DNA of 64,000 nucleotides from the NCBI GenBank assembly GCA_023362775.1, contig JALMGJ010000005.1, positions 62,873,463 to 62,937,462 on the forward strand. The letters are read 5' to 3'. Position 1 is the first letter of the stretch, and each line of letters starts with the position of its first letter. A program made the translations under genes and the position numbers. This document shows, piece after piece, positions 26,861 through 40,000 of the stretch. The notes beneath the pieces are model-generated. The model did no database searches. It was not told where the DNA came from and saw only the letters and a list, made by a program, of their open reading frames with translations. The DNA is from Charina bottae. Lineage: Eukaryota > Chordata > Lepidosauria > Squamata > Charinaidae.

Positions 26861-28552
26861 TCTCATGCACAGAATACACACAAACACATACGAAAATGGA
26901 GGATGGTATAATATACCATATACTCTCAATGTTTTAAATACAAAATTGTCTCTGCTTTTAGATTAGTCCAGTTATAAACATATATCCTTTAGGAAAGTTG
27001 TCATTCATCCTGTGCTAGAGCTCTCATGTTTTTTGCTGGAAATTCTAATTCTTTGGAAAACATTACAAGCATGTGGTTCTCATCCGTTCTAAGGCATCCT
27101 CAAGCCAAGCCTATCCTTCTGTTTACTACATAGAAGCCAGTGGTATGTTGCAGATATAGGGAGTCTGACCTTTAGAGTTAACCAAGGGCAAAAGATAAGT
27201 AAAATGTTGTATTATGTTATTCTTAATAACATAAACATTTCAACCAAAATTATGCCATTTATAAGGTCTCATGTGTTTGAAGGATACTTTGAGGTTGTAG
27301 AAGTATGGACTCTTTTCTCTTTCCTTCCTAAAGCCTTCATTCTTTGGCTAAAATACATTGCAAAGCTGTTAGAGTATAATTTTTCCTCTCTGTGGGAAAA
27401 AAACGATTCCACATAAGGAAAAGCATCATTACTCTGGTGCTTTGAGACCATTCTGCTGATGGATGTCATTTGGCTGGGGAAAGGATTCCTCCCTCTCTCA
27501 AAAATCTGGTTTGGAGAGATGGGAAATCTTCTGAAGTAAGTTTGTAGTGTATGCACCCAGCATTAGAGGGAAAGATGAAAGTGAAAGAAGTCCTGCTATG
27601 CTATCAGAAACCTGTTCACATAGTATTGATTGTAGCCCTTAGTTTTTATATTGAGCTCAACTTCAGCTGATTGCATGGACATGTCCATGTACTTTTCTTG
27701 GCAGCAATTCTTAAACTCAGGTTTTCATTATAGAAACAGCAATTTGTTAAGTCTTAGATAATATAGAATAGTGTTCTCTGTACATGCTAATTGGTATGAA
27801 AGGCACCAGCCAGTTTGGTCTAATGGTTAAGGCACCAGACTAGAAACCAGGAGACTGTGATTCTAGTCCTGCCTTAGGCATGAAGCCATATGGGTGACCT
27901 TGGGCCAATCACTCTCAGCCCAACTCACATCACAGGGTAGTTGTTGTTGTGGGGTAAATAGGAGGAGGAAGGAATATTAGGTATGTTCTCCACCTAGAGT
28001 TATTTATAAAAAATAATAAAGGCGGGATAAAAAAAAGTCTTTTTAAAAAAAGGCTTTGGTTACTTTATATGCTGAAATGGAAAACAGCTCTATTATATTT
28101 ATGGCTGGTGTGGGTTTACATATCTGGAGGTAGTATGGTGTTTAAAACAGTTCTGAACTAGAGAGGTAAAAGATCAATTCCCCAGTTAGCCATACATTTC
28201 AATGGCTTATTAATGGCACCTCGTTATTTTTCAGTCAAGAGTTGCTGTGGAAATAAAATGGTGTAAAATTTATGTTTGTGTGTCATTCTAAGCTTCTTTG
28301 AGTCAAATCTTTAGTAAGTGATTTGGTTCTTTGGTTCTCATTCTTCTTTGTACTTGATGGTATTCTATTTACTAATACCTTTCCATTTCTTTAGAACAGG
28401 CATTGAATTAACTGGTCTATAATTTCATGTGTCACTCCTCATTCCTTTTTTTAAAAAATCCATGGAATTGCTAAATTAATAAAGCAGCTAAAAGAAAAAA
28501 AAATCAGTAAAAGCATACTCAAATATGGCAGCTAAAAATAATTCTATCTATC

Positions 28553-28609
<57 letters not shown>

Positions 28610-31014
28610 GCCAACCTAGCAATTCGAAAGCATGCAAATGCAAGTAGATAAATAGGTACCACTTCAGTGGGATGGTAACAGCGTTCCGCGCGTGTCATGC
28701 TGGCCACATGACCGCGGAAGTGTCTTCAGACAGCGCTGGCTCTTCGGCTAAGAAACGGAGATGAGCACCGCCCCCTAGAGACGGACACGACTGTGCAGGG
28801 GGAAACCTTTACCCTATATATATGTGTGTATATATTCTTGTCTTGTCCATGTCTCATCCATGTTGAGACATGGACAAGACAATAGAATAATAAAAGGCAC
28901 TGATCATAGCAGCACAAGAACAGGCACTAAGCACCCGATCCATAGAAGCAGGGGTCTACCACACTAGACAGGACTCAAGGTGCAGCCTGTGCAAAGAGGC
29001 CTCAGAGACAGTCCAACACATAGTGGCAGGGTGTAAGATGCAGGCAGGAAGAGCATACACTGAACGGCACAACCAAGCCGTTGGTAGCATTGTGTACAGG
29101 AACATCTGCACAGTGTATGGGCTAGACTCTCCCAAGTCCAGATGGGAGATTCCACAGAAGGTCTTGGAGAATGACAGGGCTAAGATCCTGTGGGACTTCC
29201 AGATCCAGACAGAGAGGCAGGTACTGTCCAATCAAACAGACACTGTGGATGTATGGAGTCCTTGGTGCTCTCTGAGCCTTGTTGTTTTCGTGCAGATGTT
29301 TCATTGCCAGGCTAGGCAACATCTTCAGTGCGAAAGGGGAGTGGGGCTTGCTCTCTGTTTATATACCATGGCTTGTCCTGCTTGTGTTGGTGGAGGTGTT
29401 GTTCTCTCCTTCGTAGTTCCTTGATTGGGCTGTTGTTTGCTACTTGGTTGGTTGACTGAGTTAATAGTTCCTTGATTAGGGTATATTGTGCTGTTTGATT
29501 GTTCCTCTGGTGCTAATCTTGGTGTTAATCTTTGTATATCTCTTATGAATGGTATGTAAATATTGTTTACCTCTATGTGTCCGTTGATGGCTGCTTGGTC
29601 TGAGTGCCAAGCTTCCAGGAATTCTCTAGCGTTTTTGGACTTGGCTTGGTTTAAGATGCTCACAGTTTCCCAGTTGAAAGTGTGGTTAAGTCTGTCCATG
29701 TGTTGTGAGATTAAGGAGTTTTCATCGTGTCTTCTGACTGCTAGTTGGTGTTCGTGGATGCATTCTGCTAGTCTTCTGCTGGTCTGTCCTACATAGTGGG
29801 ACATCTTTTCATAGCTGGAAGCTCTCCTTCCTGGAAGCTTGGCACTCAGACAAAGCAGCCATCAACAGACACATAGAGGTAAACAGCATTTAAATGCCAT
29901 TCATAAGAGACAATAGAAAAACCAGAAGACCAGAACACCTCCTTGCCAGCAATCATCACCCAGATATGCAAAGATTAACACCAGGATTAGCACCAGAGGA
30001 ACAATCAAACAGCACAATATACCCTAATCAAGGAACTATTAACTCAGTCAATCAACCAAGTAGCAAACAACAGCCCAATCAAGGAACTACGAAGGAGAGA
30101 ACAACACCTCCACCAACACAAGCAGGACAAGCCATGGTATATAAACAGAGAGCAAGTCCCACTCTCTTTTCGCACTGAAGATCCAAGGACTCCACAGTTC
30201 AACCCTGAGCTACAAATATTCTCTTCGACTGTGGTAGTAGACAAGGACCAGAAGACGGCGGTGGTGATAGATGTAGCGGTGCCAAGTGACAGCAACATCA
30301 GGAATTATCAAAAAATATATATTAAGAAGTATGTTTGGGAAAGGACACACCAAGGATATTTTATTAATCTGACTGAGTAATGTTGCATTGAGACAAAGAT
30401 TTTTTTCCCTATCATTGTGACATTATGATGTATATCCTGGAACATACTTATCACAATGTCGACAGCTCATAAATTCATGTTTTCTCTCTTATATCCAACA
30501 GCCATGCTCTAAGAACAAATTATATTTCATTGCATTACTTGGCAAATGTAGTATGTAATTTGGCCTACTGGATATTGCTGAATTACAGCTCTCTTTATTA
30601 TCAGCCATCATGACCAGTAGTAAGTGATGCTAAGAACTATAGTTCAGCAGTATGTGGTGGACCACTGTTTCCCACTTGCAGTGTAAAATATATTTCAAAT
30701 TGGTCTAACATTCTTTTTTTTTCCCCAATCAGATCAGCCCACTGAGACCACAAAGACCAAAGAGCCAAGTAATTAATGTCATGGGAAGTGAAAAACGGTT
30801 TTCTGTTTCCCCATTGCCATCTCCTCAAAGCATCCCTCCACCAATCACTCCAAGAACCAAGCTTTCATTCAGCTTACAGCCCAGTAAGTGTATGGAGTTT
30901 GATGTTTCTGCAATACTTTATGTCTAGATGGATAACTTTAATAAGAGAATTTATAGAATATGTCCATTGGGGCACTCTCACTTGGCTTAAAAAGAAATAA
31001 TTATATCACTCACA

Positions 31015-31047
<33 letters not shown>

Positions 31048-34000
31048 TCAAAATACATTTGATATTTCATTTGATATATTCATTGACACATTTTCCTGCA
31101 TACATAATAAGAAAACATCTTTAGCTGTATATCTGATACGGTTTTTTTTTATTAATGTGATTTGAATTTCAGCACTGGATTCCATGTCTTTCAGTTGGTG
31201 AAAATAATATTTTTATTTACGTTTTATTTTAAAAAAGGAAATAGTATGTGGTTCTTGTTAAAAATTCACTATACTGTTTTAAGGCATTGAATTTTTCATT
31301 TTATTTCAAAATTCAATTCTTATGCAAATATTTAGCTGATCCAACTTATTTGTTACTTACTTAATAGTTTTGTATACTGTCATAATCCTAAAGGACTCCT
31401 GGCAGTTAACAGCAGAAATATAAACCTAAAAATATAAATAATATAGATAGCAATGCAAAATCACCTGAAACACACTAAAAAAACCAACAGATTGACCTAT
31501 TCTAACTTGCTTCAATGTTATATATTTTGAATTCAGTTTATGTAATCATAATTATACCATAAGGAGTTTAATTCATAAAAATCATCAAGATCAAAGCATT
31601 TGGTAAGTTCACAAGCTAACCTGCGATCTGATCAAAGGCTGCTGTCACTTGCTCATTCAACACAGTGACTAAGGCCTCAGTTGAGCTATGTACTAGAGCT
31701 TCAGGGGCTACCCCAAGTTCCCTCTAGAACCCCTCTGGGTCCATCAGGCACCTCAACTGAGACTTAGTCACTGTGTTGAATGAGCAAGTGACAGCAGCCT
31801 TTGATCAGATCGCATCTATGTGGACTCTGTGCATGTGGATCCCAGGGAGCTCCTTGGTCTTCAGAGGAACTCTGGGAGAATAAGTGGCATAAGAGACACC
31901 TAGAGTGCCTCTGGAGGAATACGAATAGGAAGTTCAACTGAGCACAGGTAAGAGCCTTTATCAATAGTTAGCTTGTGACTATAAGGGCAATGAAACCTAA
32001 TTATTTATCTGCCGTTATTGCATCCATGGATAACCAGCTGGTGACCATGTTTTGGGTAATTCGTGGGTAAGAAGGGACCAGAGAAATCCTTGTAGTGTCC
32101 TTGTAAGGACTATTCTAGACACTGTCAGGTAAAGTTGCTTGGAATCATTTAGAGCTGGATTCTGGTGGTGCAAATCCTATGGAACTGACTGAGGCGCAGT
32201 CTTGCTCATTATGTGGGGAGAGTTTGAGCCAGTTAGTTTTGAGAATGTGGACTGGAACTTTGGGGCATGGAGTCCTGCCACTTGTATTTTAGATCCATGT
32301 TCCTCCTTGTTGGTTAAGGCCTGCTGGGAGATGACATGTAGCAGGATCCAAGCAGTAGTGAATCCCTCTTTACAAAAGGATATGTTCCACCTTCCTTAAA
32401 GGAGGTGGTGGTCCACTCCCTCCTCAAGAGGCCATTGGTGGATCCAGAAGTACTGTACAATTTCTGTCTGGTCTCCAGCCTTCCAGTTCCAAAAGGCTAT
32501 GGATGAAACAGATCATCTAGATTTATTCCAGTCAGCTTCAGATCAGGTAACAGCACTGAACACACTTGTAGATGACCTGTAGTGGACTTAGGGTGGGGGC
32601 TAATGTACCTGTTCTAGATTTCCTTGATCTTTTGGCAGCTTTCAATACCATCAAACATGGCAACCTTCAGGGCAAGCTAAAGGTTTGGGTATGGGGACAC
32701 AGTTCTTTAGTGCTTCTCCTCCTTCCTCCAAAGCAAGTTCAATTTGGTACGGTGAGAGAGATCTAGCCCTAGGCCCCTGCTTTTCAGGACGCCACAGGGA
32801 TCAACTGTCTTCCCACTCCTATTTAACATCTACATCATAGCTTTCCAAACTGTGTGTCGCAATACTGTTGCCTGCAGGGCCCAGGTGTGTTGCGTCAAAA
32901 CCCGGAAGCGCTGATGGTGCGCCGCCGCTGTGCGCGGCCGCACGCACAGCAGCAGTGGGCCATCAGCGCATCCGGGTTTTTGCACGGCACACCAGGACAC
33001 CACTGCCACCACCGCTGCGGCGCGCAAAAATCCGAAAGCGCTGTGACGGCACACAAAAACCTGGAAGCGCCGCCGCCACTGCCACGGCGCGCGAAAACCC
33101 AAAAGCACCGCAGTGGCGGCGGTGCTTCCGGGTTTTTGCGTGCCACTGCCGCTGCGGCGCTTCCAGGTTTTTGCGTGCGCCACCGTTGGTGTGTTGCCAA
33201 CAGGAAAAGTTTCGAAAGCCCTGATCTACATGAAGCCTCAGGGAGAGGTCATCCATCTGTATAGGATTAAGTATCATCAGTATTGTATATCTCTGCCCCA
33301 GGCCATCCAAATAATGCTGCCAAGGTTCTTTCCCAGTGCCTGGAGACTGTGTGGGTCTGGATGGAAAAGAACATGCTTCAACTCAACCCTACCAAGACTG
33401 AGTGGCTATGGGTTTTAGGGCCCCTACATCTGGAGACCTTTCATTGTTAATTCTGGCTGGGGTAACACTTCCCCATTTAAAGTTGGTATGCAATCTGGGA
33501 GTCCTCCCAGACTCATGGCTCCTGCTTGAGAAGCAGATGGCAGCCATAGCCAGGAGGGCCTTTGTACAAATCCATCTTGTGTGCCAATTGCATCCATTCC
33601 TAGTTCGGGAGCTACTACTCACAGTCATTCATGCTTTAAATACTTCCCAGTTGGACTCTTGCAATGCACTCTACATACAGCTACCCTTGAAAAGTATTTG
33701 GAAGTTTTACCTCATCAAGAATTCAGCAGGACATGCAGTTGGGGTACACTGTGTACACCCATGTAACACCACTGCTATGTGAGCTTTTTGTGGGCAATTC
33801 AAGGTGCTGGTTTTGACCTCTAAAGCCCTACATTGGCTCATTCCACTATCTGACTGGGTGGGCGTGCTCTGGCTCCTTTTTATGAAGCAATGTCACTTGG
33901 CAAGACCTTCTCTGTCAGGGTATTCATCCAATGAAACAGCCTCCCCCTGAGATTCAGATGGCCTATTGGAAAGTTCTGGATATTTGGCTGTTCCCCCAAG

Positions 34001-37000
34001 CATTGGGGTGGGGATACTAGTGGAGCCTGGTATGTGTGTTTGGGTTTTATGCTTTAGAGAATGTTTAAGGGTGCCTTGACTATGCTTTTTGATTGGTAGT
34101 TTTTTGGCTAGCTGCCCAGAGTTCTTGGTTAAAATGGGTTGCCATATATATTTGATTAATATAAATCAATAAATAAACTTTTATTAGGGGGGAAATTAGA
34201 ATATGTGGGAAAGAGAGCCTGTTGCAGGTTCCTGATCTATCCAACTGTGTCTACAAAAAGGGCAAGTAATTTGTAGCCTAGGAGCCTGATTTTAGGTAGC
34301 CTTATTTCATGCAAATGGAGGGAGCTTAAATAGAGAGATAGAAGAAAGGGGTAAAGTCCTTTCCATGTGATCAGTTTTGATTTCTACCAAGTTAAAAAAA
34401 GTGAGGATAGCAAAAATAAACAGAGTAAACTAAGGCAGGAAGCCTTCAATGGGTGATTACTTCTGACAAGAGCAATCTGTTCCCTGGAAGGCAGCTCGGT
34501 AGAGAAGACGGAGGAGGTGGGGAGGAGGAGAGAGAAATGGAAGAGTCTGGAAAAAAGGAAGAGATTGTAGAAACAGTTACAGTAGAAATAGGTAGAGAAA
34601 ATATATTTTGTCCACTTTTTCATGGCACAACCTGCCACCAGGATCTGACCCTCAACAGATTACCTGTACAGAAATATAACTAAACGGGTTTCCCATCTCT
34701 TCCCAAAAGATTAGGGAAGATAATCTGACCATTATAAAGCCGTAAAACAAGTTCTTAAGGAATTTGGTAATTAGTTTTTTTTCATTTTCTTAAAGAAGTT
34801 ATCCTTTACTAAATACTTTCAGATAGTCTACTGAAATATTCAACAGAGTATGATTCCTTTTTAATAAACAGAAGCACCAACAAACATAGTTATAAACTTT
34901 TTTAGTGAGACACAAAGCATATATCTTAAGATCGGTATAATATTTGTATAAAATTAAGGCACCTGAGTACTTTACTTTGGCTATAGGGTTTTAGGATTTC
35001 TCTTGTACCCATAAGGGCTCTGTTCTTTTATTAATAAGCAAGAACAAAGGAGCTAAGCCATGGCAGTTTCATTACTCAGGTTTGCTACATGCACACAAAA
35101 CACAGGCCCAATTGCAGGACTATTTTGAGCATGTGAAAATTCCTTAGGTTGCAATGTCCCAAAAGAAAAAGTAAAAGTAAAGAATAAAATTTGTGTCAGG
35201 AAGACTAGAAAGTTTTAAAATTGCCCCATTTGGGGAAGAATGATACTGTAATTGCCTTGTGTCAGTTAGAGATTGTATGGCAACAGTACATGGGACTAAA
35301 TTCCAAATTGGCTGAAACTATAAAAGTCAATCAATCAATCAATTTTTTATTTCGGTCATAGACCAGCATACAACTAGTAACATAACAATTACGCTAAAAT
35401 AGAAATAAAATAAATATAAAAAGTCATACTGATAGCATAGAATAAGATAAAGATAAAATTATTAAGGTAAAATTATAGAATACAGGTATTAAAAAGCAAA
35501 AAAAAAAATCCTTTAAAATTACAATTAATTTTACAATGAATAATCTATATACTATAAATAACTAGGGCAAATAGCTATAAAAGGGCATAAGTAATACTAG
35601 AATTTGTATAACACTACGAGAATGTAAAGCTATGCTAACTTATATCATCAAATCAAATCAATTTAGACCAGCAAACAAAACTAAAAATTCACATCTGGTT
35701 AGAATAAAAGAAAAAAACACTTAAAATTCTAAAAAATCTAAGAAAAATTAAAAGGGATATTGTGGCGTGCTGTACAGATTATTGAGCAATATTTAGCTAT
35801 GGTCAATGAAGTAAAATCAGATTGGTCTGATAAAAACAGTTTGAGAAACTATAAAAGTCACTGTTGCCTTATTCAACATTGTAGAGCAGACTACAAATTC
35901 CAGAATTCCCTGGCAGCACAGACTATGCTGAGCTAAATTGCTTGGCCATTGGATATGGAATCCATTTCCAGGTACCCTTGGAACCAGCTTGGCACACTTT
36001 TCTCATCTGAAGACTGAGATTTCATCTCTTTGTCAGGCTTCAGTGCGCTGTCTGCTTCTCACAACCAGTTCCTGTCTTTTAATACTGCAGAAAGGTAGTT
36101 GTCTGCAAGAGTAAGCTTTAAAAGGTTTGAGATGGATGCATTCTGTGTGCATGAAACTATAGTCTGATGTTCTGCTTCTCTGTGATGCAGGTTCCCAACA
36201 CAAATTCAGGAAGTTTTATTTACTCCTTTTCTGAGGTAGAAACTAAAAATGAAGTAGTTACCAGCTGACAGTCATTTTTTTCCGTTAACTCTACATAGAG
36301 TATATCTCATCCCTTTTCCAAGGAGTTCATGGCAGTGTACGTGATTCTTTCCTGTCCCCATTTCATCCTTACTTGTGAGGTACATTAGGCTAAAAGACAG
36401 GCTGAAAAATATAATTTACATAGAAATTTGAAGTTGGATTTGTAACAGCTTTAGGGCCTTGTTTACAAGAACCGGTACCACAGATTTCATATTGTATGTA
36501 ACAGAATGTTGCCTTATTTGGAATTAAAGATTTTAACAGACTTCTAAAAATTTTAAAAGAGGTCCTAAATAGAATATATTTGCAATGATATTGCAATCTA
36601 TTCATTTTTCCTTTTGATATTTCTAGCTATGCAGCTATTCACCTCATTTAACATTATAGTTAAATTAGATATAATATTATATAATATAATATGATTTATA
36701 TTACATATAAATATGTATACATGTATAGTATAGTATAGTATATTAATTATATATAACTATAATAGTAGTTAATAAGAGGGGGCGTGGTGGCTCAGCGGGT
36801 AAGACGCCAGGCTTGTTGATCGTAAGATTGCAAGTTCGGAGGTTCGAATCCCTAGCCCTGCGTGCAGAGTGAGCTCCTGCACTAGCTCCAGCTCTTGCCA
36901 ACCTAGCAATTCGAAAGCATGCAAATGCAAGTAGATTAATAGGTACCACTTCGGTGGGTAGGTAACAGCGTTCCGCGCGTGTCATGCGGCCACATGACCG

Positions 37001-40000
37001 TGGAAGCGTCTTCGGACAACGCTGGCTCTTTGGCTAACAAACGGAGATGAGCACCGGCCCCTAGAGTCGGACACGACTGCACAAATGTGCGGGGGGTACC
37101 TTTACCTTTTATAATAGTATAGTTGAATAATATTCAAAATTATATGTAGACACAATAAAAATTAGAGCAACATGCAACATCCAAGATTTAATAACTAATA
37201 CCGCAAATTAATATCTGGGAATTACCATCTCAGAAGATGCATTTTTGTTATTTGAAAGAGCACTTGAAGTATAGATGCTCCTAATTTCTCCATCTGATGA
37301 GATACAAATATTAACCAGATATGTCAAAAAAAGGAGCAATGGGACACAACTTCAGTTTTGATTAAGCATGCTTTGTTGGAGAGGAGACAAAGATTAGTAA
37401 TGGCCAACTCTCCAGTATACCAGAACATCATTCAAGGAAAGCTGATTAGTCTCCCAGCTGTATGATCATTCCACAAGAGCCCTGACATTTCTGGGTATTA
37501 TGGATATTATAAAGCAACCATATCAAATATTCTTACAAACGCACTGCTTATTTCTGTTCAATTTAACCTTGAATTTATGTATGAAGTGGCCTTTCAACTT
37601 CATATCTTTCTGGCCCCCACCAAATTATAATGGATGCCTACCCTCCCACCATGTCTAAGCCACTCACACATGTCACAATCAAGGGCATTTATTATAATTT
37701 CTAAGGCACTGGTGTTCTGAGCAAAAAAATATAGCAACTTGATTAGCAGTTACATATTATGATAAAAAAGACTCTTTATGTTTACTGGATGTTTCTTGTT
37801 GCTACTCTTTCATTTTTCAAGTAAGAAATGTTGGAAAGAATTTGTGAAACTAAAAAAGTTATTTTATTTTGTAATATTATAAATTAACTGTGAATGTGAA
37901 TAATCTGCTGAGAGTTACATGCATCCTTATTTTCAGATACAGAACTAAATGGCATGAATAATTTGGAAATGATGGACATTCCTCCACCATTACCTCTGAA
38001 AGGTAGCATGGCAGACTATGGAAATGTCATGGAGAGCCATGAAACTATTAGCCCAGCCACATCCCCACCTGTACCTCAAAGAGTAAGTATTGTTTCTAGA
38101 AGTAAACCTACATAATGTTTATTGGCTTGGTAAAATATTATTCTTACAGGAGGTCCACACAGAGAAAATGCATAGAAGCAAATTAAAGACCAATCTCTAC
38201 TCTCCAAAGTCCAGTTGCCAAAATCACTACTTCCACTGTTTCTGGGTTGTAAAATTGGAAGCCAGCTCAAGTTCTTTGGGTCCTTGGGATCTCCTGATGG
38301 TACTTATACATAATGGCATTTATCGAAGAGAATATTTGTAGCTCAGGGTGAACTGTGGAGTCCTTGGTGCTCTCTGAGCCTTGTTGTTTTCTTGCAGATG
38401 TTTCATTGCCCAACTAGGCAACATCCTCAGTGCGAAAAGGGAGTTGTGTTTGCTCTCAGTTTATATACAGTGGTTTGCCCTGCTTGTGTTGGTGGGGGTG
38501 TTGTTTTCTCCTTGGGAGTTCCCTGATTGGGCTGTTGTTTACTGCTTGGTTGATTGACTAAGTTAATAGTTCCTTGATTAAGGTCTAGTGGTCTAGAAAA
38601 TGGCATTTTCATTAGAATAGGAAGGAAAGCTGAGACTCATTCTAAGTACCTAAATTAATTGGACAATGATAGCTGTACAAACATTAAAAGATTGAAAGGC
38701 AAGCTGAGAATCCAAACAACAGCTTAGAGTTGATGGTTTTTCAATTTTATCTCACAGGAAGAAATGTATCATTTAGAAAAATTAATTTTGTTTCACAGGC
38801 ATTCACAACAGTTTCTTAAAGGCCAGCAGTTTTACCATATATTTTGCTTTCAGAACATGCAATTTTTGTCAAAATAATTGAGTGAAAATATTGCTGTTTG
38901 TAATTAGAAGCTATTCATTATATTCTGAGATACAGGTACAGTTAACACTTTGCCATGTTAGACCAAAACATGCAAACAAACTGAATGGTCAGACTGAAAA
39001 TATTTTTATTGTAAAATTATTATATCTGACAGATAATAAAACATGATAAATATGGGTAATATCAGTATACTAATATAGTGGAGAACAGGGAATACGGGTG
39101 TTCCCTCCATCCATTTGTCAGCAAAATGGAGCTTGTAGAACAGCTGTTATCCATCTTTACTTCATCCTGAAGTTTCCAGAGTCCCTGAAAATACTGTGAG
39201 ATGATTTGTGGCAACTTAAGGAAATGCCATCTGGAAACAACTGCAAGGAAAATTATTTCACAACACACAACCCAGAGTGCCTGCATTAATTTAGCTGCTG
39301 GAAAGAGATCTGGCATCAAAAACACCCACTTTCCTTCCTTCTAGCAGGAGAAAGCAGGGAGTAGGGCTCCTCTGCTTCCAGTTCTCTGAACCCCAGCATG
39401 CTGGCTGGGGAATTCTGGGAGTTGAAGTCCACGCATTTTAAAGTTGCCAAGGTTGAGAAACACTGCTATAGAGGTTGGAGAGCTGATGGCAGACCTACTT
39501 CTCCCACTTCTCCCTTCCAGGGAGAGAATTTGGGGGGTGGGGTTGGTGCTGGGACAACTAGCATCCAGAAGATCCACTTCCCCTCCAGCTTCTGCTGTAA
39601 CCCCATAGCTTGGCAAGAAAAGTGGGAGAAATGGCTTTTTGACACAATGGGAGTGTAAGAGGGTGGGTCAGTATAGGAGCTGATACAGTCATACACACAG
39701 CCAGTACTTAAGCAAGGGCATGATTGGATAGGTTCCTACAAACTTCATCTTCTTTCTTCTTCTCCTTGGCTACTTTGGAAGAGGCAAACCTTTAGCAGCC
39801 AACACTACCTAATCCATCATGGTTCACATTCTCTCCCCTCCACCCCCACGGCCCTCCAAGCCTAGCTACAGTAACTCTCCTCCAAGTTGCAGTAACTCTT
39901 TTCTTCCAGCACATCAGCCTCTTTTCACTTCCACGCCCTCAGATAAAGTTTCCCTGAATGTGCAATGGCTTCTTTCCTTAGTTTAACACTTTTGCCCAGG

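Noticed and set aside
28543..28606. ATCT array as a functional element
   Set aside because: An ordinary microsatellite next to a truncated SINE.
29563..29796. Open frame opposite the Penelope endonuclease, and many similar antisense frames
   Set aside because: Shadow frames of LINE and Penelope proteins on the other strand, with no family motif.
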